A stretch of DNA of 64,000 nucleotides from Burkholderiales bacterium (GTDB taxonomy: Bacteria > Pseudomonadota > Gammaproteobacteria > Burkholderiales > Burkholderiaceae_C), in assembly GCA_016191525.1 (NCBI GenBank), contig JACPOK010000014.1:62001-126000 (forward strand). The letters run 5' to 3'. How positions within the stretch are numbered: the first letter of the stretch is position 1; every line of letters starts with the position of its first letter. Under the pieces are notes generated by a model that did no database searches, had not been told where the DNA came from, and was given only the letters and a program-made list of their open reading frames with translations. Shown piece by piece: positions 44,621 through 56,395 of the stretch. A program made the position numbers and the translations under genes.

Positions 44621-44890
44621 TTACAGCCGCTCTTTGGCTTCCACATCGGTGATGTCACCAATGCCCGAACGCGGACCCGCTTGCGCGCCGCGCACCACGC
44701 GGCTGAAGCCGCCGCGTGGGTCCACGCGCATCACAAAAGGCGCCACGGGCCGCCCGGTCACGCGGGCCCAGAGCGAACGGGCGCCCCACAGCGCCACCAG
44801 ACCGGCCAGCGCCACGAGCAGGGTGGCCGCGAAGACCAGCCCCACGGCCACCAGCACCAGCCGCAGCAGGAACCGGAACAGGCCCTGCAT
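44621..44890 (-). CDS. Small hypothetical membrane protein, 89 aa
   Basis: The protein has an N-terminal pair of hydrophobic segments (FRFLLRLVLVAVGLVFAATLL and a following ALAGLVALWGA) and a hydrophilic C-terminal tail (VRGAQAGPRSGIGDITDVEAKERL). The ATG abuts the TAG of clpB with no gap, so it is likely co-transcribed with clpB. Function unknown. Confidence 0.65.
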   Translation of the reverse strand: MQGLFRFLLRLVLVAVGLVFAATLLVALAGLVALWGARSLWARVTGRPVAPFVMRVDPRGGFSRVVRGAQAGPRSGIGDITDVEAKERL

Positions 44891-47512
<2,622 letters not shown>

Positions 47513-47534
47513 GGATGTTTCCCCAATGCCCACA

Positions 47535-47563
47535 ATCTTGGGGGTTATTGGCCGGAATTCAAG
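47535..47563 (-). promoter_or_regulatory. Sigma-32 (heat-shock) promoter of clpB
   Basis: On the minus strand CTTGAA (47563-47558) is followed after 13 bases by CCCCCAAGAT (47544-47535). This fits the RpoH consensus CTTGAA-N13-15-CCCCAT, and it ends 23 bases before the clpB start. Confidence 0.8.
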
Positions 47564-47579
47564 CTCCTAGAATGGCGCC

Positions 47580-48158
47580 ATGAACATCCACCAGCTGTCG
47601 GTGACCTACCTGCCCGAGCAGGACCGCATCCTGGCGCGCATCAACACCACGGCGGGCGAGGAGATGCGCCTGTGGCTCACCCGGCGCCTGATGCTGGGCC
47701 TGTGGCCGCTGCTCAGCCGCCTGATGACCGAGCACCTGCTCAAGCTGGAAGCCGCCGGCACCTCGCTGGACGCCGCCGACGAAGAGCTGAAGAAGATGCT
47801 GGCCGATTTCCGCAAGGAAGAATTCCTGCAGCACGCCGACTTCGACACGCCCTACCAGGAAAACCAGCCGCGCCTGCCGCTGGGCGAGGAGCCCCTGCTG
47901 ATCACCGATGTTGACGCCTCGCCCCTGCCCAACGGCCGGCTGCGCCTGAGCTTCAACGAGCGCCCGCCCAACGAGGGCGAGCCGCGCAGCTTCCAGATGG
48001 AGATGGAGCCCAAGCTGATGCAGGGGATGATGCATTTGCTGGAGCAGGCGCTGGCCCAGTCGCAGTGGCGCGAGGCCTTTGCGGCCACGGCGGGCCTGGA
48101 AGACACCAGCCTGTCCGACGACGGCCTGCTGCCCGCCAAGCCGCGCTACCTCAACTAG
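47580..48158 (+). CDS. Conserved hypothetical protein, 192 aa
   Basis: The protein is divergent from clpB, beginning at ATG 47580 (MNIHQLSVTYLPEQDRILAR). It is largely helical, including RLWLTRRLMLGLWPLLSRLMTEHLLKLE, followed by a short loop region and a C-terminal helix MQGMMHLLEQALAQSQWREAF. No signal peptide or catalytic motif is visible. Its gap to clpB is 67 bases and contains the clpB heat-shock promoter, so its own promoter must overlap it. It overlaps the end of the convergent monooxygenase gene by four bases. Confidence 0.75.
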   Translation: MNIHQLSVTYLPEQDRILARINTTAGEEMRLWLTRRLMLGLWPLLSRLMTEHLLKLEAAGTSLDAADEELKKMLADFRKEEFLQHADFDTPYQENQPRLPLGEEPLLITDVDASPLPNGRLRLSFNERPPNEGEPRSFQMEMEPKLMQGMMHLLEQALAQSQWREAFAATAGLEDTSLSDDGLLPAKPRYLN

Positions 48159-49393
48159 CGCTTCAGCGCGTCGAGCGAGAAGCCGGCGACTTTCTTGTAT
48201 TCGTCGGAGATGCGCTGCAGCTCGCCGGGGCTGATCAGGTCGTCGATGGTGCCCGGGAACGGCTTGCCGCCCGAGAGCTCGTCCACCCGCATGTTGATGA
48301 AGTCGGGCGGCACCGTGCGGTTGGTCTGCACGATCCGCGAGGTGGGCCCCAGGCGCAGGTCTTCATAGGCGGCCAGCGCGGGCATCGGGTCGCGCCGGGA
48401 TTTCGACAGCTGCTCGGCCAGCGTGCGCGCATCGATGATGGCCTGGGCCGAGCCGTTGGAGCCGCGCGGATACATGGGATGGGCGGCGTCGCCCAGCAGC
48501 GTGACGCAGCCGAAGGTCCATTGCGCGACCGGGTCGCGGTCGACCATGGGGTATTCGAAAACCTGCTGCGCGCCGGTGATCAGGGCGGGCACGTCCAGCC
48601 AGTCGAAGCGCCAGTCCTTGAAGATGGAAATGAAGTCCTGCGGCGCACCGGCGCGGTTCCAGTCGTTCATGGCGGAGCCTTCGCGCTGGATCTCGGCCAC
48701 CCAGTTGATCAGCTGGCTTCCCTTGCCGTCCACGTTGTCCACGATGGGGTAGATCACCATCTTGCCGGTGTCGATGGAGCCGATGCGCAGGTAGCTCTTG
48801 CCGGTGAGGATGGGCTTGTGCACGGTGGTGCCGCGCCAGGTGTTGATGCCGGCGAACGCCAGCTTCTCGCCGGGGTAGAACTGCCGGCGCACGGCCGAAT
48901 TCACGCCGTCGCAGGCTACAACCACGTCGGCATGCACTTCGGGCATGCGCACGCCGCCGGCGGTTTCAAACAGCAGGGCGGCGCCCTGGCCGTCGCGCTG
49001 GCGTACGCCCACGCAGCGGTGGTCCAGGTGCACGTGGCGCGGGCCCAGGCGCTTGAGCGCGGCCTCGTAAAGCGTGCGGTGCAGCTTGCCGCGGTGGATG
49101 CCGATCTCCGGCATGACATAGCCCGCGTGCCGGCCGCGCGGCTCGCGGTAGATGAATTGGCCGAAGCGGTTGAAGAACACGCTCTCCAGGTTCTCGATGC
49201 CGGCTTCTTCCAGCTCGGCCTGCACCCCCAGGGCCGCCAGCTCGCGCATGGCATGCGGCAACAGCGTGATGCCCACGCCGATCTCGCGCAGCTCCGGCAC
49301 GGCCTCGTACACATCGCAGGCCAGGCCGCGCTGGTGCAGGGCCAGCGCCAGGCTGAAACCCCCGATGCCGCCGCCGACGATGGCGATTTTCAT
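48155..49393 (-). CDS. FAD-dependent monooxygenase (aromatic hydroxylase type)
   Basis: ATG 49393 starts a 412-residue flavoprotein (MKIAIVGGGIGGFSLALALH) with the dinucleotide motif GGGIGG at 7-12. The second FAD motif with the conserved GD is CVTLLGDAAHPMYPRGSNGSAQ, and the intermediate DG motif is VVACDGVNSAVRRQF. This is the p-hydroxybenzoate/salicylate-hydroxylase fold, acting on aromatic or heteroaromatic substrates with NAD(P)H. The specific substrate cannot be inferred. The neighbouring Bug/TctC protein and the MarR gene are consistent with an aromatic-catabolism module, but no ring-cleavage genes are nearby. Confidence 0.9.
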   Translation of the reverse strand: MKIAIVGGGIGGFSLALALHQRGLACDVYEAVPELREIGVGITLLPHAMRELAALGVQAELEEAGIENLESVFFNRFGQFIYREPRGRHAGYVMPEIGIHRGKLHRTLYEAALKRLGPRHVHLDHRCVGVRQRDGQGAALLFETAGGVRMPEVHADVVVACDGVNSAVRRQFYPGEKLAFAGINTWRGTTVHKPILTGKSYLRIGSIDTGKMVIYPIVDNVDGKGSQLINWVAEIQREGSAMNDWNRAGAPQDFISIFKDWRFDWLDVPALITGAQQVFEYPMVDRDPVAQWTFGCVTLLGDAAHPMYPRGSNGSAQAIIDARTLAEQLSKSRRDPMPALAAYEDLRLGPTSRIVQTNRTVPPDFINMRVDELSGGKPFPGTIDDLISPGELQRISDEYKKVAGFSLDALKR

Positions 49394-49483
49394 GAGCCAG
49401 GCCGACGACGGGCCGCCCCTAGGCGGGCCTGCGACCCCTCGGGGGGCAGCGCAGTACACGAAGTGACAAGCGTGGGGGCCATT

Positions 49484-50461
49484 TCAATCCGCCGTGATGT
49501 TTTGTGCCTTGATGAGCTGGGCCCATCGGCCCGCATCCTTTTCCACCAGCTGCTGGAATTCCTGGGGTGAGCTGCTCGCAGGATCCATGCCCTGGGTTTC
49601 AAAAGCCGTGCGCACATCGGGTGCCGCCAGGATGTCCTTGAGCTCGCGGTTCAGCCGCGCCACGAAGTCGGGCGAGGTGCCCGGCGGGGCGAAGATGCCG
49701 TACCACATGTCCACATTGAGCTTGCCCACGTTGGCTTCGGCCAGGGTCGGCACCTGGGGCAGAAGCGCATGGCGCTTGTCGCTGCCGATGCCCAGCGCCA
49801 CCAGCTTGCCGGCCTTGACATGCGGCAGCGCCACGTGGATGGGCAGGAACATCGCGTCGATCTGCCCGCCCAGCAGGTCGGTGACAGCGGGTGCGGTGCC
49901 CCGGTAGGGGATGTGGGTAAGGAACACCCCGGCCGTGGACTTGAACAGCTCCATCGACAGGTGGTGCGGTGTGCCCACCCCCGGCGAGCCGTAGTTGATC
50001 TTGCCCGGACGCGCCTTGGCGGCCTTGATGAGGTCGGCCGGCGTGCGCCAGCCGGTGTTCGGGCTGGCCACCAGCAGCAACTGGCCCCAGCTGGTAAGTG
50101 ACACGGGCACCAGGTCCTTCACGGGGTCGAAGCTGAGCCGGGGGTACAGGCTGCGGTTCATCACCAGCGTGTTGACGCTGACCAGCAGCGTCTGGCCGTT
50201 GGGCGCGGCGCGTACCACGGCCTCGGTGCCGATGTTGCCGGAGGCGCCGGCGCGGTTGTCCACCACCACGGGGCGGCCCAGCCGCTCGCCCAGCTTCGGG
50301 CCCACGGTGCGGGCGATCAGGTCAATGCCGGTGCCGGGCGTGAAGGGCACGATCAGGCGCAGCGGCGCCTGTGCCGAGGCGATCAGCGCCGGCTGTGCGG
50401 CGGCGCCCAGACTGGCGGCGCCCGCCAGCGCCAGCAGGACAGTACGAAGAAGCTGGTTCAT
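49484..50461 (-). CDS. Tripartite tricarboxylate transporter substrate-binding protein (Bug/TctC family)
   Basis: The preferred start is ATG 50461 (MNQLLRTVLLALAGAASLGAAAQ; 325 aa), which gives a normal signal peptide. Two in-frame ATGs lie up to 21 bases earlier. Family features are RLIVPFTPGTGIDLIARTVGPKLGERLGRPVVVDNRAGASGNIG, PAVTDLLGGQIDAMF, VPTLAEA and DFVARLNRELKDILAAPDV. Bug proteins are periplasmic receptors for carboxylic or aromatic acids and are very numerous in Burkholderiales; most lack linked TctA/TctB. It follows the monooxygenase gene on the same strand. Confidence 0.92.
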   Translation of the reverse strand: MNQLLRTVLLALAGAASLGAAAQPALIASAQAPLRLIVPFTPGTGIDLIARTVGPKLGERLGRPVVVDNRAGASGNIGTEAVVRAAPNGQTLLVSVNTLVMNRSLYPRLSFDPVKDLVPVSLTSWGQLLLVASPNTGWRTPADLIKAAKARPGKINYGSPGVGTPHHLSMELFKSTAGVFLTHIPYRGTAPAVTDLLGGQIDAMFLPIHVALPHVKAGKLVALGIGSDKRHALLPQVPTLAEANVGKLNVDMWYGIFAPPGTSPDFVARLNRELKDILAAPDVRTAFETQGMDPASSSPQEFQQLVEKDAGRWAQLIKAQNITAD

Positions 50462-50520
50462 GGCTCGTTCCATGGTTTGCATGCTAACCATTTTGGACAC
50501 CCGGCGGCAAGGCACAATCC

Positions 50521-51042
50521 ATGCAATCCCTAGAGCCGCCACTTTTGCCTGTGCCCCTGCCCCCCAAGACCACCCCCAGCCTGTCCCGCCTTTATGCCCG
50601 CCCCGGCTTCCTGCTGCGCCGCGCGCACCAGATTTCGGCCGCGGTGTTCGAGGATGAGTGCCGGGAAGCGGGCCTGACGCCGGCCCAGTTCGGTGTGCTC
50701 ACGGTGCTCAGCGCGCACCCCGGGCTGGGCCAGTCCAGCCTGGCACGGGCCCTGGGCTTTGACAAGGTGACGGTGCTGCGGGTGCTGCGCGGCCTGGAAG
50801 CCCGCGGCCTGGTGGCGCGGGCGCCCGCCCCGGACAACAAGCGCAACGTTTCGGCGGCGCTCACCGAGGCCGGCCTGGCGCTGCTGGGCGCCGCACAAAA
50901 GCCCGCGGAGAAAGCCTACAAGCGGCTGCTGGCGCCGCTGGACGCTGCCCAGCAGGCCCAGCTGCTGGACCTGTTGCAGCGGCTGACGGGCGAGCTGGAA
51001 GACGACGCCCGCGCGGCGTTCGTGCCGCTGGCGCCCCGGTAA
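50521..51042 (+). CDS. MarR-family transcriptional regulator
   Basis: The 173-residue protein has the MarR winged-helix core (about 25-135). The HTH region is LTPAQFGVLTVLSAHPGLGQSSLARALGFDKVTVLRVLRGLEARGLVARA, and the wing contains PAPDNKRNVSAALTEAG. MarR proteins respond to phenolic or aromatic ligands. It is divergent from the Bug-protein gene (gap 59 bases), so it probably regulates that gene together with the monooxygenase gene. Confidence 0.92.
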   Translation: MQSLEPPLLPVPLPPKTTPSLSRLYARPGFLLRRAHQISAAVFEDECREAGLTPAQFGVLTVLSAHPGLGQSSLARALGFDKVTVLRVLRGLEARGLVARAPAPDNKRNVSAALTEAGLALLGAAQKPAEKAYKRLLAPLDAAQQAQLLDLLQRLTGELEDDARAAFVPLAPR

Positions 51043-51049
51043 GGCATGG

Positions 51050-51070
51050 ATCCCGGATCAAGTCCGGGAT
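51050..51070. repeat. Palindromic intergenic repeat (REP-like)
   Basis: Arms ATCCCGGA (51050-51057) and TCCGGGAT (51063-51070) pair perfectly around TCAAG. The sequence sits between the convergent marR and moaE stops and could act as a bidirectional transcription block. A closely similar palindrome is common between genes in many proteobacteria. Confidence 0.75.
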
Positions 51071-51075
51071 GACGG

Positions 51076-51558
51076 TCAGGAGTTGCGGCTGGCGATGCCC
51101 CATTTGGCCAGCGCCGCGTCGTCCGCAGCGCGGGCATCCACCCATTGCGCGCCCTGCGGCGTCTGCTCCTTCTTCCAGAACGGCGCCTGGGTTTTCAGGT
51201 AGTCCATCAGGAACTCGCAGGCCCTGAAGCTTTCGCCGCGGTGGGCAGAGGTGACGGCCACCATGACGATCTGGTCGCAGGGCGCTAGCAGGCCCACCCG
51301 GTGCACCAGGCGCGCCGCGTAGATGTTGAAGCGGGCATGGGCTTCGTCGATCATGGCCTCGATGGCTTTCTCGGTCATGCCCGGGTAGTGCTCCAGCTCC
51401 ATGCTGAGGACGGGCGGGCCGTTGTTGCCCTCATAGCCGCCACGGACCGTACCGACAAAGCTGCAGACCGCCCCGACGCGCTTGTCGTGCTGGCGCAGTG
51501 CGGCGATCTCATCGGCGAGATTGAAATCCTGCGTCTGGATGGAAACGCGTGCCGCCAT
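51076..51558 (-). CDS. moaE: Molybdopterin synthase catalytic subunit MoaE
   Basis: The 160-residue protein has family segments VCSFVGTVRGGYEG, LELEHYPGMTEKAIEAMIDEA, RVGLLAPCDQIVMVAVTSAHR and APFWKKEQTPQGAQWVDA with the conserved Lys. With MoaD it inserts the two sulfurs into precursor Z (cyclic pyranopterin monophosphate) to make molybdopterin. It is last of four genes (mobB-moeA-moaD-moaE). Confidence 0.96.
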   Translation of the reverse strand: MAARVSIQTQDFNLADEIAALRQHDKRVGAVCSFVGTVRGGYEGNNGPPVLSMELEHYPGMTEKAIEAMIDEAHARFNIYAARLVHRVGLLAPCDQIVMVAVTSAHRGESFRACEFLMDYLKTQAPFWKKEQTPQGAQWVDARAADDAALAKWGIASRNS

Positions 51559-51560
51559 GC

Positions 51561-51812
51561 TCAGCCCCCGGTCACCGGCGGGAAGAAGGCCACTTCGCAG
51601 CCTTCGCTCAGGGATGCGTCCTCTTCGCTCATCACCTGGTTCACGGCGGCGCGCACCGTCTTGCCGCGCGCCAGTGCCTGCGCGTGGGGGCCGCCGCGCG
51701 CGATCAGCTCATCGCGCAATGCGGCAACCGTGGCCGCCGAGGTTTCCACCGATTCGCTGCCCGTGCCGAGGGCCTCGCGGATCGAGGCAAAGTACTTCAG
51801 GCGCAGCTTCAT
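51561..51812 (-). CDS. moaD: Molybdopterin synthase sulfur-carrier subunit MoaD
   Basis: The true gene starts at ATG 51812, giving 83 residues with the ubiquitin-like fold (MKLRLKYFASIREALG) and the terminal GG (FFPPVTGG) that is thiocarboxylated. The start overlaps the moeA stop as ATGA, and the stop lies two bases from the moaE ATG. Confidence 0.95.
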   Translation of the reverse strand: MKLRLKYFASIREALGTGSESVETSAATVAALRDELIARGGPHAQALARGKTVRAAVNQVMSEEDASLSEGCEVAFFPPVTGG

Positions 51813-53038
51813 GCCAGCAGTTCCGCGAACGGGATGAAGGCCACGCTGTGGCCATGCGCGATGGTGCGGCCGGCCGGGTTGTCCACCAGGCCGTCGCCCC
51901 AGGTGGCCGAGGTCAGCACGCCGGAGCTCTGGTTCGGAAACAGCTCCAGCCCGCCGCTCTTGCCGTGGCGCACGCGCAGGAACTCGCGGCGCTTGTCGGC
52001 GCGCGGCCAGTCGAAGTGCGCGGGCAGCTGCATCGAATGCGGCACGGTGCGGCTGGCGCCCTGCAGCCGCAGCAGGAAGGGCCGCACCAGCAGCAGGAAG
52101 GTGACGAAGCTGGAAACCGGATTGCCGGGCAGGCCCATGAAATGCGCGGCGCCCACCTTGCCGTAGGCAAACGGCTTGCCGGGCTTGACGGCGATCTGCC
52201 ACAGGTCGAGCGTGCCCAGCGCTTCGACGGCGGGCTTGATGTGGTCTTCCTCGCCCACCGACACGCCGCCGCTGGTGAGGATGAGATCGTGCTCCTGCGA
52301 GGCGTGCGCCAGCGCCTTGATGGTCGCCTCGCGCTGGTCGGGCACGATGCCGTAGTCGCTGACTTCGCATTCCAGCCGGCGCAGCAGCACGCTGAGGAAA
52401 AAGCGGTTGGAGTTGTAGATGGCTCCGGGCTTCATCTGTTCCGGCGGAACGCTGCCGGGCATGACCAGCTCGTCGCCGGTGGAAAACAGCGCCACCTTGG
52501 GGCGCCGCGCCACCACCAGGCTTTCCATGCCGATGCTGGCCGCCAGGCCGCATGCGGCGGGCGTGATGCGCTCCCCTTTTGATAGCACCACGGCGCCGCG
52601 GCGCACGTCCTCGCCGGCCCGGCGTATCCACTGGCCACTGTCCGGCAGGCGCTTGATGCGAACACCCTGCTCGCCCGCGGCTTCGCAGTCTTCCTGCATC
52701 ACCACCGCGTCCGCGCCCTTCGGAATGGGCGCGCCGGTGAAGATGCGCGCCGCACTGCCGGGCGACAGCGGCTGCGCCTCGGCGCCGGCGGGTATGCGCT
52801 GGCTGACGGGCAGCAGCACGCCTTCGTCAGCGATCTCGGCGCTGCGCACCGCATAGCCGTCCATGGCGCTGTTGTCCTGCGGCGGCACCTGCAACGCCGA
52901 CACCAGATCCTGTGCCAGCACGCGCGCGTCGGCATCGAAGGTGGACACGGTTTCCGTACCCTCCAGCACGACCGCATGCGCCAGCAGCTCGGCCAGGGCA
53001 TCGTCCAGGGGGCGCAGGGGAGCTCGTTGCTGGTTCAC
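51809..53038 (-). CDS. moeA: Molybdopterin molybdenumtransferase MoeA
   Basis: A GTG at 53038 that overlaps the mobB stop (GTGA) gives 409 residues, close to the family norm; an earlier ATG at 53089 would run into mobB. Features are QDNSAMDGYAVR (substrate loop), GAPIPKGADAVVMQEDCE, KGERITPAACGLAASIG, PKVALFSTGDELVMPG (MoCF domain) and ILTSGGVSVGEEDHIKPAVE. MoeA uses MPT-AMP and molybdate to make the molybdenum cofactor. The domain order and motifs are complete. Confidence 0.96.
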   Translation of the reverse strand: MNQQRAPLRPLDDALAELLAHAVVLEGTETVSTFDADARVLAQDLVSALQVPPQDNSAMDGYAVRSAEIADEGVLLPVSQRIPAGAEAQPLSPGSAARIFTGAPIPKGADAVVMQEDCEAAGEQGVRIKRLPDSGQWIRRAGEDVRRGAVVLSKGERITPAACGLAASIGMESLVVARRPKVALFSTGDELVMPGSVPPEQMKPGAIYNSNRFFLSVLLRRLECEVSDYGIVPDQREATIKALAHASQEHDLILTSGGVSVGEEDHIKPAVEALGTLDLWQIAVKPGKPFAYGKVGAAHFMGLPGNPVSSFVTFLLLVRPFLLRLQGASRTVPHSMQLPAHFDWPRADKRREFLRVRHGKSGGLELFPNQSSGVLTSATWGDGLVDNPAGRTIAHGHSVAFIPFAELLA

Positions 53039-53568
53039 CCGTAGATCTCCGGTTGGTAGTCGAAGCGCTCGCCATTGTCCGACAGCCACTGCGCCACGGC
53101 TTCGGGGTCGTTCAAATCCAGCACCGGGCGCTGGGTTGCCACCGGCAGTTCGCCGGGCGAATCGGTGGCGATGGCCACCACGAAATCGTCGTCGGGGTAG
53201 CGCACCGGCTGCCCGGACGCGGCGCGCCAGACCTCGATCTTGGGCAGGTTGCTGTGCTTGAAGCCTTCCACCAGCGCCCAGTCCACTCCCTGGTACAGCT
53301 CGGCCAGCAGGTTGTGCACCGTGAGCTGCGAGGGCTGCTCGAACTCGCGGATCAGCGCCAGCCGCTTGTCGGACGCGACCACCACCTCGAACGCGCCCGC
53401 TTCGCGGTGGCGATGGGTGTCCTTGCCCGGGTGGTCGATGTCGAACTTGTGGTGCGCGTGCTTGACCACCGAGACGCGCAGGCCGCGGCCCTTGAGCGCG
53501 GGAATCAGGCGCTCCACCAGCGTGGTCTTGCCCGACCCGGAGTACCCCGCGAAACCGATTGCTTTCAT
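53035..53568 (-). CDS. mobB: Molybdopterin-guanine dinucleotide biosynthesis adapter MobB
   Basis: The 177-residue P-loop protein has Walker A GYSGSGKTT (8-16), a switch region VVKHAHHKFDIDHPGKDTHRHREAGA and WALVEGFKHSNLPKIEVWR. MobB binds GTP and assists MobA in nucleotide attachment to Mo-molybdopterin. It begins the coupled mobB-moeA-moaD-moaE run and lies 76 bases after thrC, a gap occupied by a dispersed repeat. Confidence 0.95.
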   Translation of the reverse strand: MKAIGFAGYSGSGKTTLVERLIPALKGRGLRVSVVKHAHHKFDIDHPGKDTHRHREAGAFEVVVASDKRLALIREFEQPSQLTVHNLLAELYQGVDWALVEGFKHSNLPKIEVWRAASGQPVRYPDDDFVVAIATDSPGELPVATQRPVLDLNDPEAVAQWLSDNGERFDYQPEIYG

Positions 53569-53581
53569 CGCACCACTCTTT

Positions 53582-53645
53582 GCTCTGATTTTGATAGCAC
53601 CTTACGCACAGCTGGCGCGCTCTCTGGCCGATTTCTCCTCTGAAT
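53582..53645 (+). repeat. 64-base dispersed element, copy c
   Basis: This copy starts GCTCTGATTTTG, continues with ATAGC at 53594-53598 and ends CTCTGAAT at 53645. It lies between thrC and mobB and touches the first base of the thrC stop codon. One frame reads LIAPYAQLARSLADFSSES. Its middle (GGCGCGCTCT) matches copy d. Confidence 0.85.
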
Positions 53646-55072
53646 CAGGCGCAGCGGGCGGAAATGAAGTCCTTGATGGCCCGCACGTCCGGTGCGATCA
53701 CCGTGACCCGCCGGGGCAGCGCCTCGATGCCCTCGAATTTCGCCGGCCGCTCCGGCTCATGGCCCAGCGCCTCGACGATGGTGCCGGCGAATTTGATCGG
53801 CTGCGCCGTCTCCAGCACGATCATCGGCACGCCCGGCTGCAGGTGGCTGCGCGCCACCTTCAGGCCGTCGGCCGTATGGGTGTCGATGGTCACGCCGAAA
53901 CGCTTGTGCGTGTCGCGGATGGTGGCCAGCCGGTCCGCATGCGTGCTCTTGCCGCTGACGAAGCCATAGCGCGGGCCGGCCTGCCTGAAGGCCGGGTCGG
54001 CACCCAGGTCGAACTTGCCCGTGGCCGAAAGCTGCTCGCCGAACAGCGACTTCACGCGCGCGCCGTCACGGCCCAGCAGGTCGAACACGAAGCGCTCGAA
54101 GTTGCTGGCCTTGCTGATGTCCATCGACGGGCTGGAGGTTTCGTGCGTGTCGGCGCTGCTGCGCACGCGGTACACGCCGGTGCGGAAGAACTCGTCCAGC
54201 ACGTCGTTCTCGTTGGTGCCCAGCACCAGCTTGTCGATGGGCAGGCCCATCATGCGGGCCACGTGGCCGGCGCAGATGTTGCCGAAGTTGCCCGAGGGCA
54301 CGGCGAAGCGGACCTTCTCCGGGATGGCCTGAACGCGACCGGAGGTCGCCTGGAAATACCCCGCGAAGTAGTAAACGACCTGCGCCACCAGGCGCGCCCA
54401 GTTGATCGAGTTGACCGTGCCGATGCGGTACTTGCGCTTGAAATCCAGGTCGTTCGATACGGCCTTGACGATGTCCTGGCAGTCGTCGAACACGCCTTCG
54501 ACCGCCAGGTTGTGGATGTTCTCGTCCTGCAGGCTGAACATCTGGGCCTGCTGGAAGGGGCTCATGCGGCCATTGGGCGAGGTCATGAAGACGCGCACGC
54601 CCTTCTTGCCGCGCATGGCGTACTCGGCGGCGCTGCCGGTGTCGCCACTGGTGGCGCCCAGGATGTTCAGCTCCTCGCCGCGGCGGGCCAATTCGTACTC
54701 GAACAGGTTGCCCAGCAGCTGCATCGCCATGTCCTTGAAGGCCAGCGTGGGGCCGTTGGACAGGGCCTCCAGGTACACGCCCTCTTCCAGCGGCTTCAGG
54801 GGCACGATCTCGGCGCTGCCGAACACGTCCTGCGTGTAGGTCTTGCGGCAGATGGCCTTGAGGTCTTCGGCGGGGATGTCGTCGATGTAGAGCGAGAGGA
54901 TCTCGAAGGCCAGCGCGTGGTACGGCAGGCCGCGCCATTTCGCAAGCATCGCCTCGTTGACCTTCGGGTAGCTTTCCGGCAGGTACAGCCCGCCGTCGGG
55001 CGCCAGGCCTTCCAGCAGGATTTCGCAGAAATGCTTGCGGTCCGCGTGACCGCGGGTGGAGACGTACAGCAT
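53645..55072 (-). CDS. thrC: Threonine synthase
   Basis: The 475-residue PLP enzyme makes threonine from O-phosphohomoserine. The PLP lysine is Lys113 in NGPTLAFKDMAMQLLG. The phosphate-binding and catalytic loops are ILGATSGDTGSAA and VPSGNFGNICAGHVARMMG. The start follows the hom stop with no gap, so the genes form a single transcription unit alaC-hom-thrC. Confidence 0.97.
   Translation of the reverse strand: MLYVSTRGHADRKHFCEILLEGLAPDGGLYLPESYPKVNEAMLAKWRGLPYHALAFEILSLYIDDIPAEDLKAICRKTYTQDVFGSAEIVPLKPLEEGVYLEALSNGPTLAFKDMAMQLLGNLFEYELARRGEELNILGATSGDTGSAAEYAMRGKKGVRVFMTSPNGRMSPFQQAQMFSLQDENIHNLAVEGVFDDCQDIVKAVSNDLDFKRKYRIGTVNSINWARLVAQVVYYFAGYFQATSGRVQAIPEKVRFAVPSGNFGNICAGHVARMMGLPIDKLVLGTNENDVLDEFFRTGVYRVRSSADTHETSSPSMDISKASNFERFVFDLLGRDGARVKSLFGEQLSATGKFDLGADPAFRQAGPRYGFVSGKSTHADRLATIRDTHKRFGVTIDTHTADGLKVARSHLQPGVPMIVLETAQPIKFAGTIVEALGHEPERPAKFEGIEALPRRVTVIAPDVRAIKDFISARCA

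Positions 55073-56391
<1,319 letters not shown>

Positions 56392-56395
<4 letters not shown>

Noticed and set aside
52567..52600. Possible seventh copy of the 64-base element (TTTTGATAGCACC on the plus strand)
   Set aside because: These bases encode the conserved MoeA segment VVLSKGERITP, and the 3' half with TCTGAAA is absent, so the match is coincidental.
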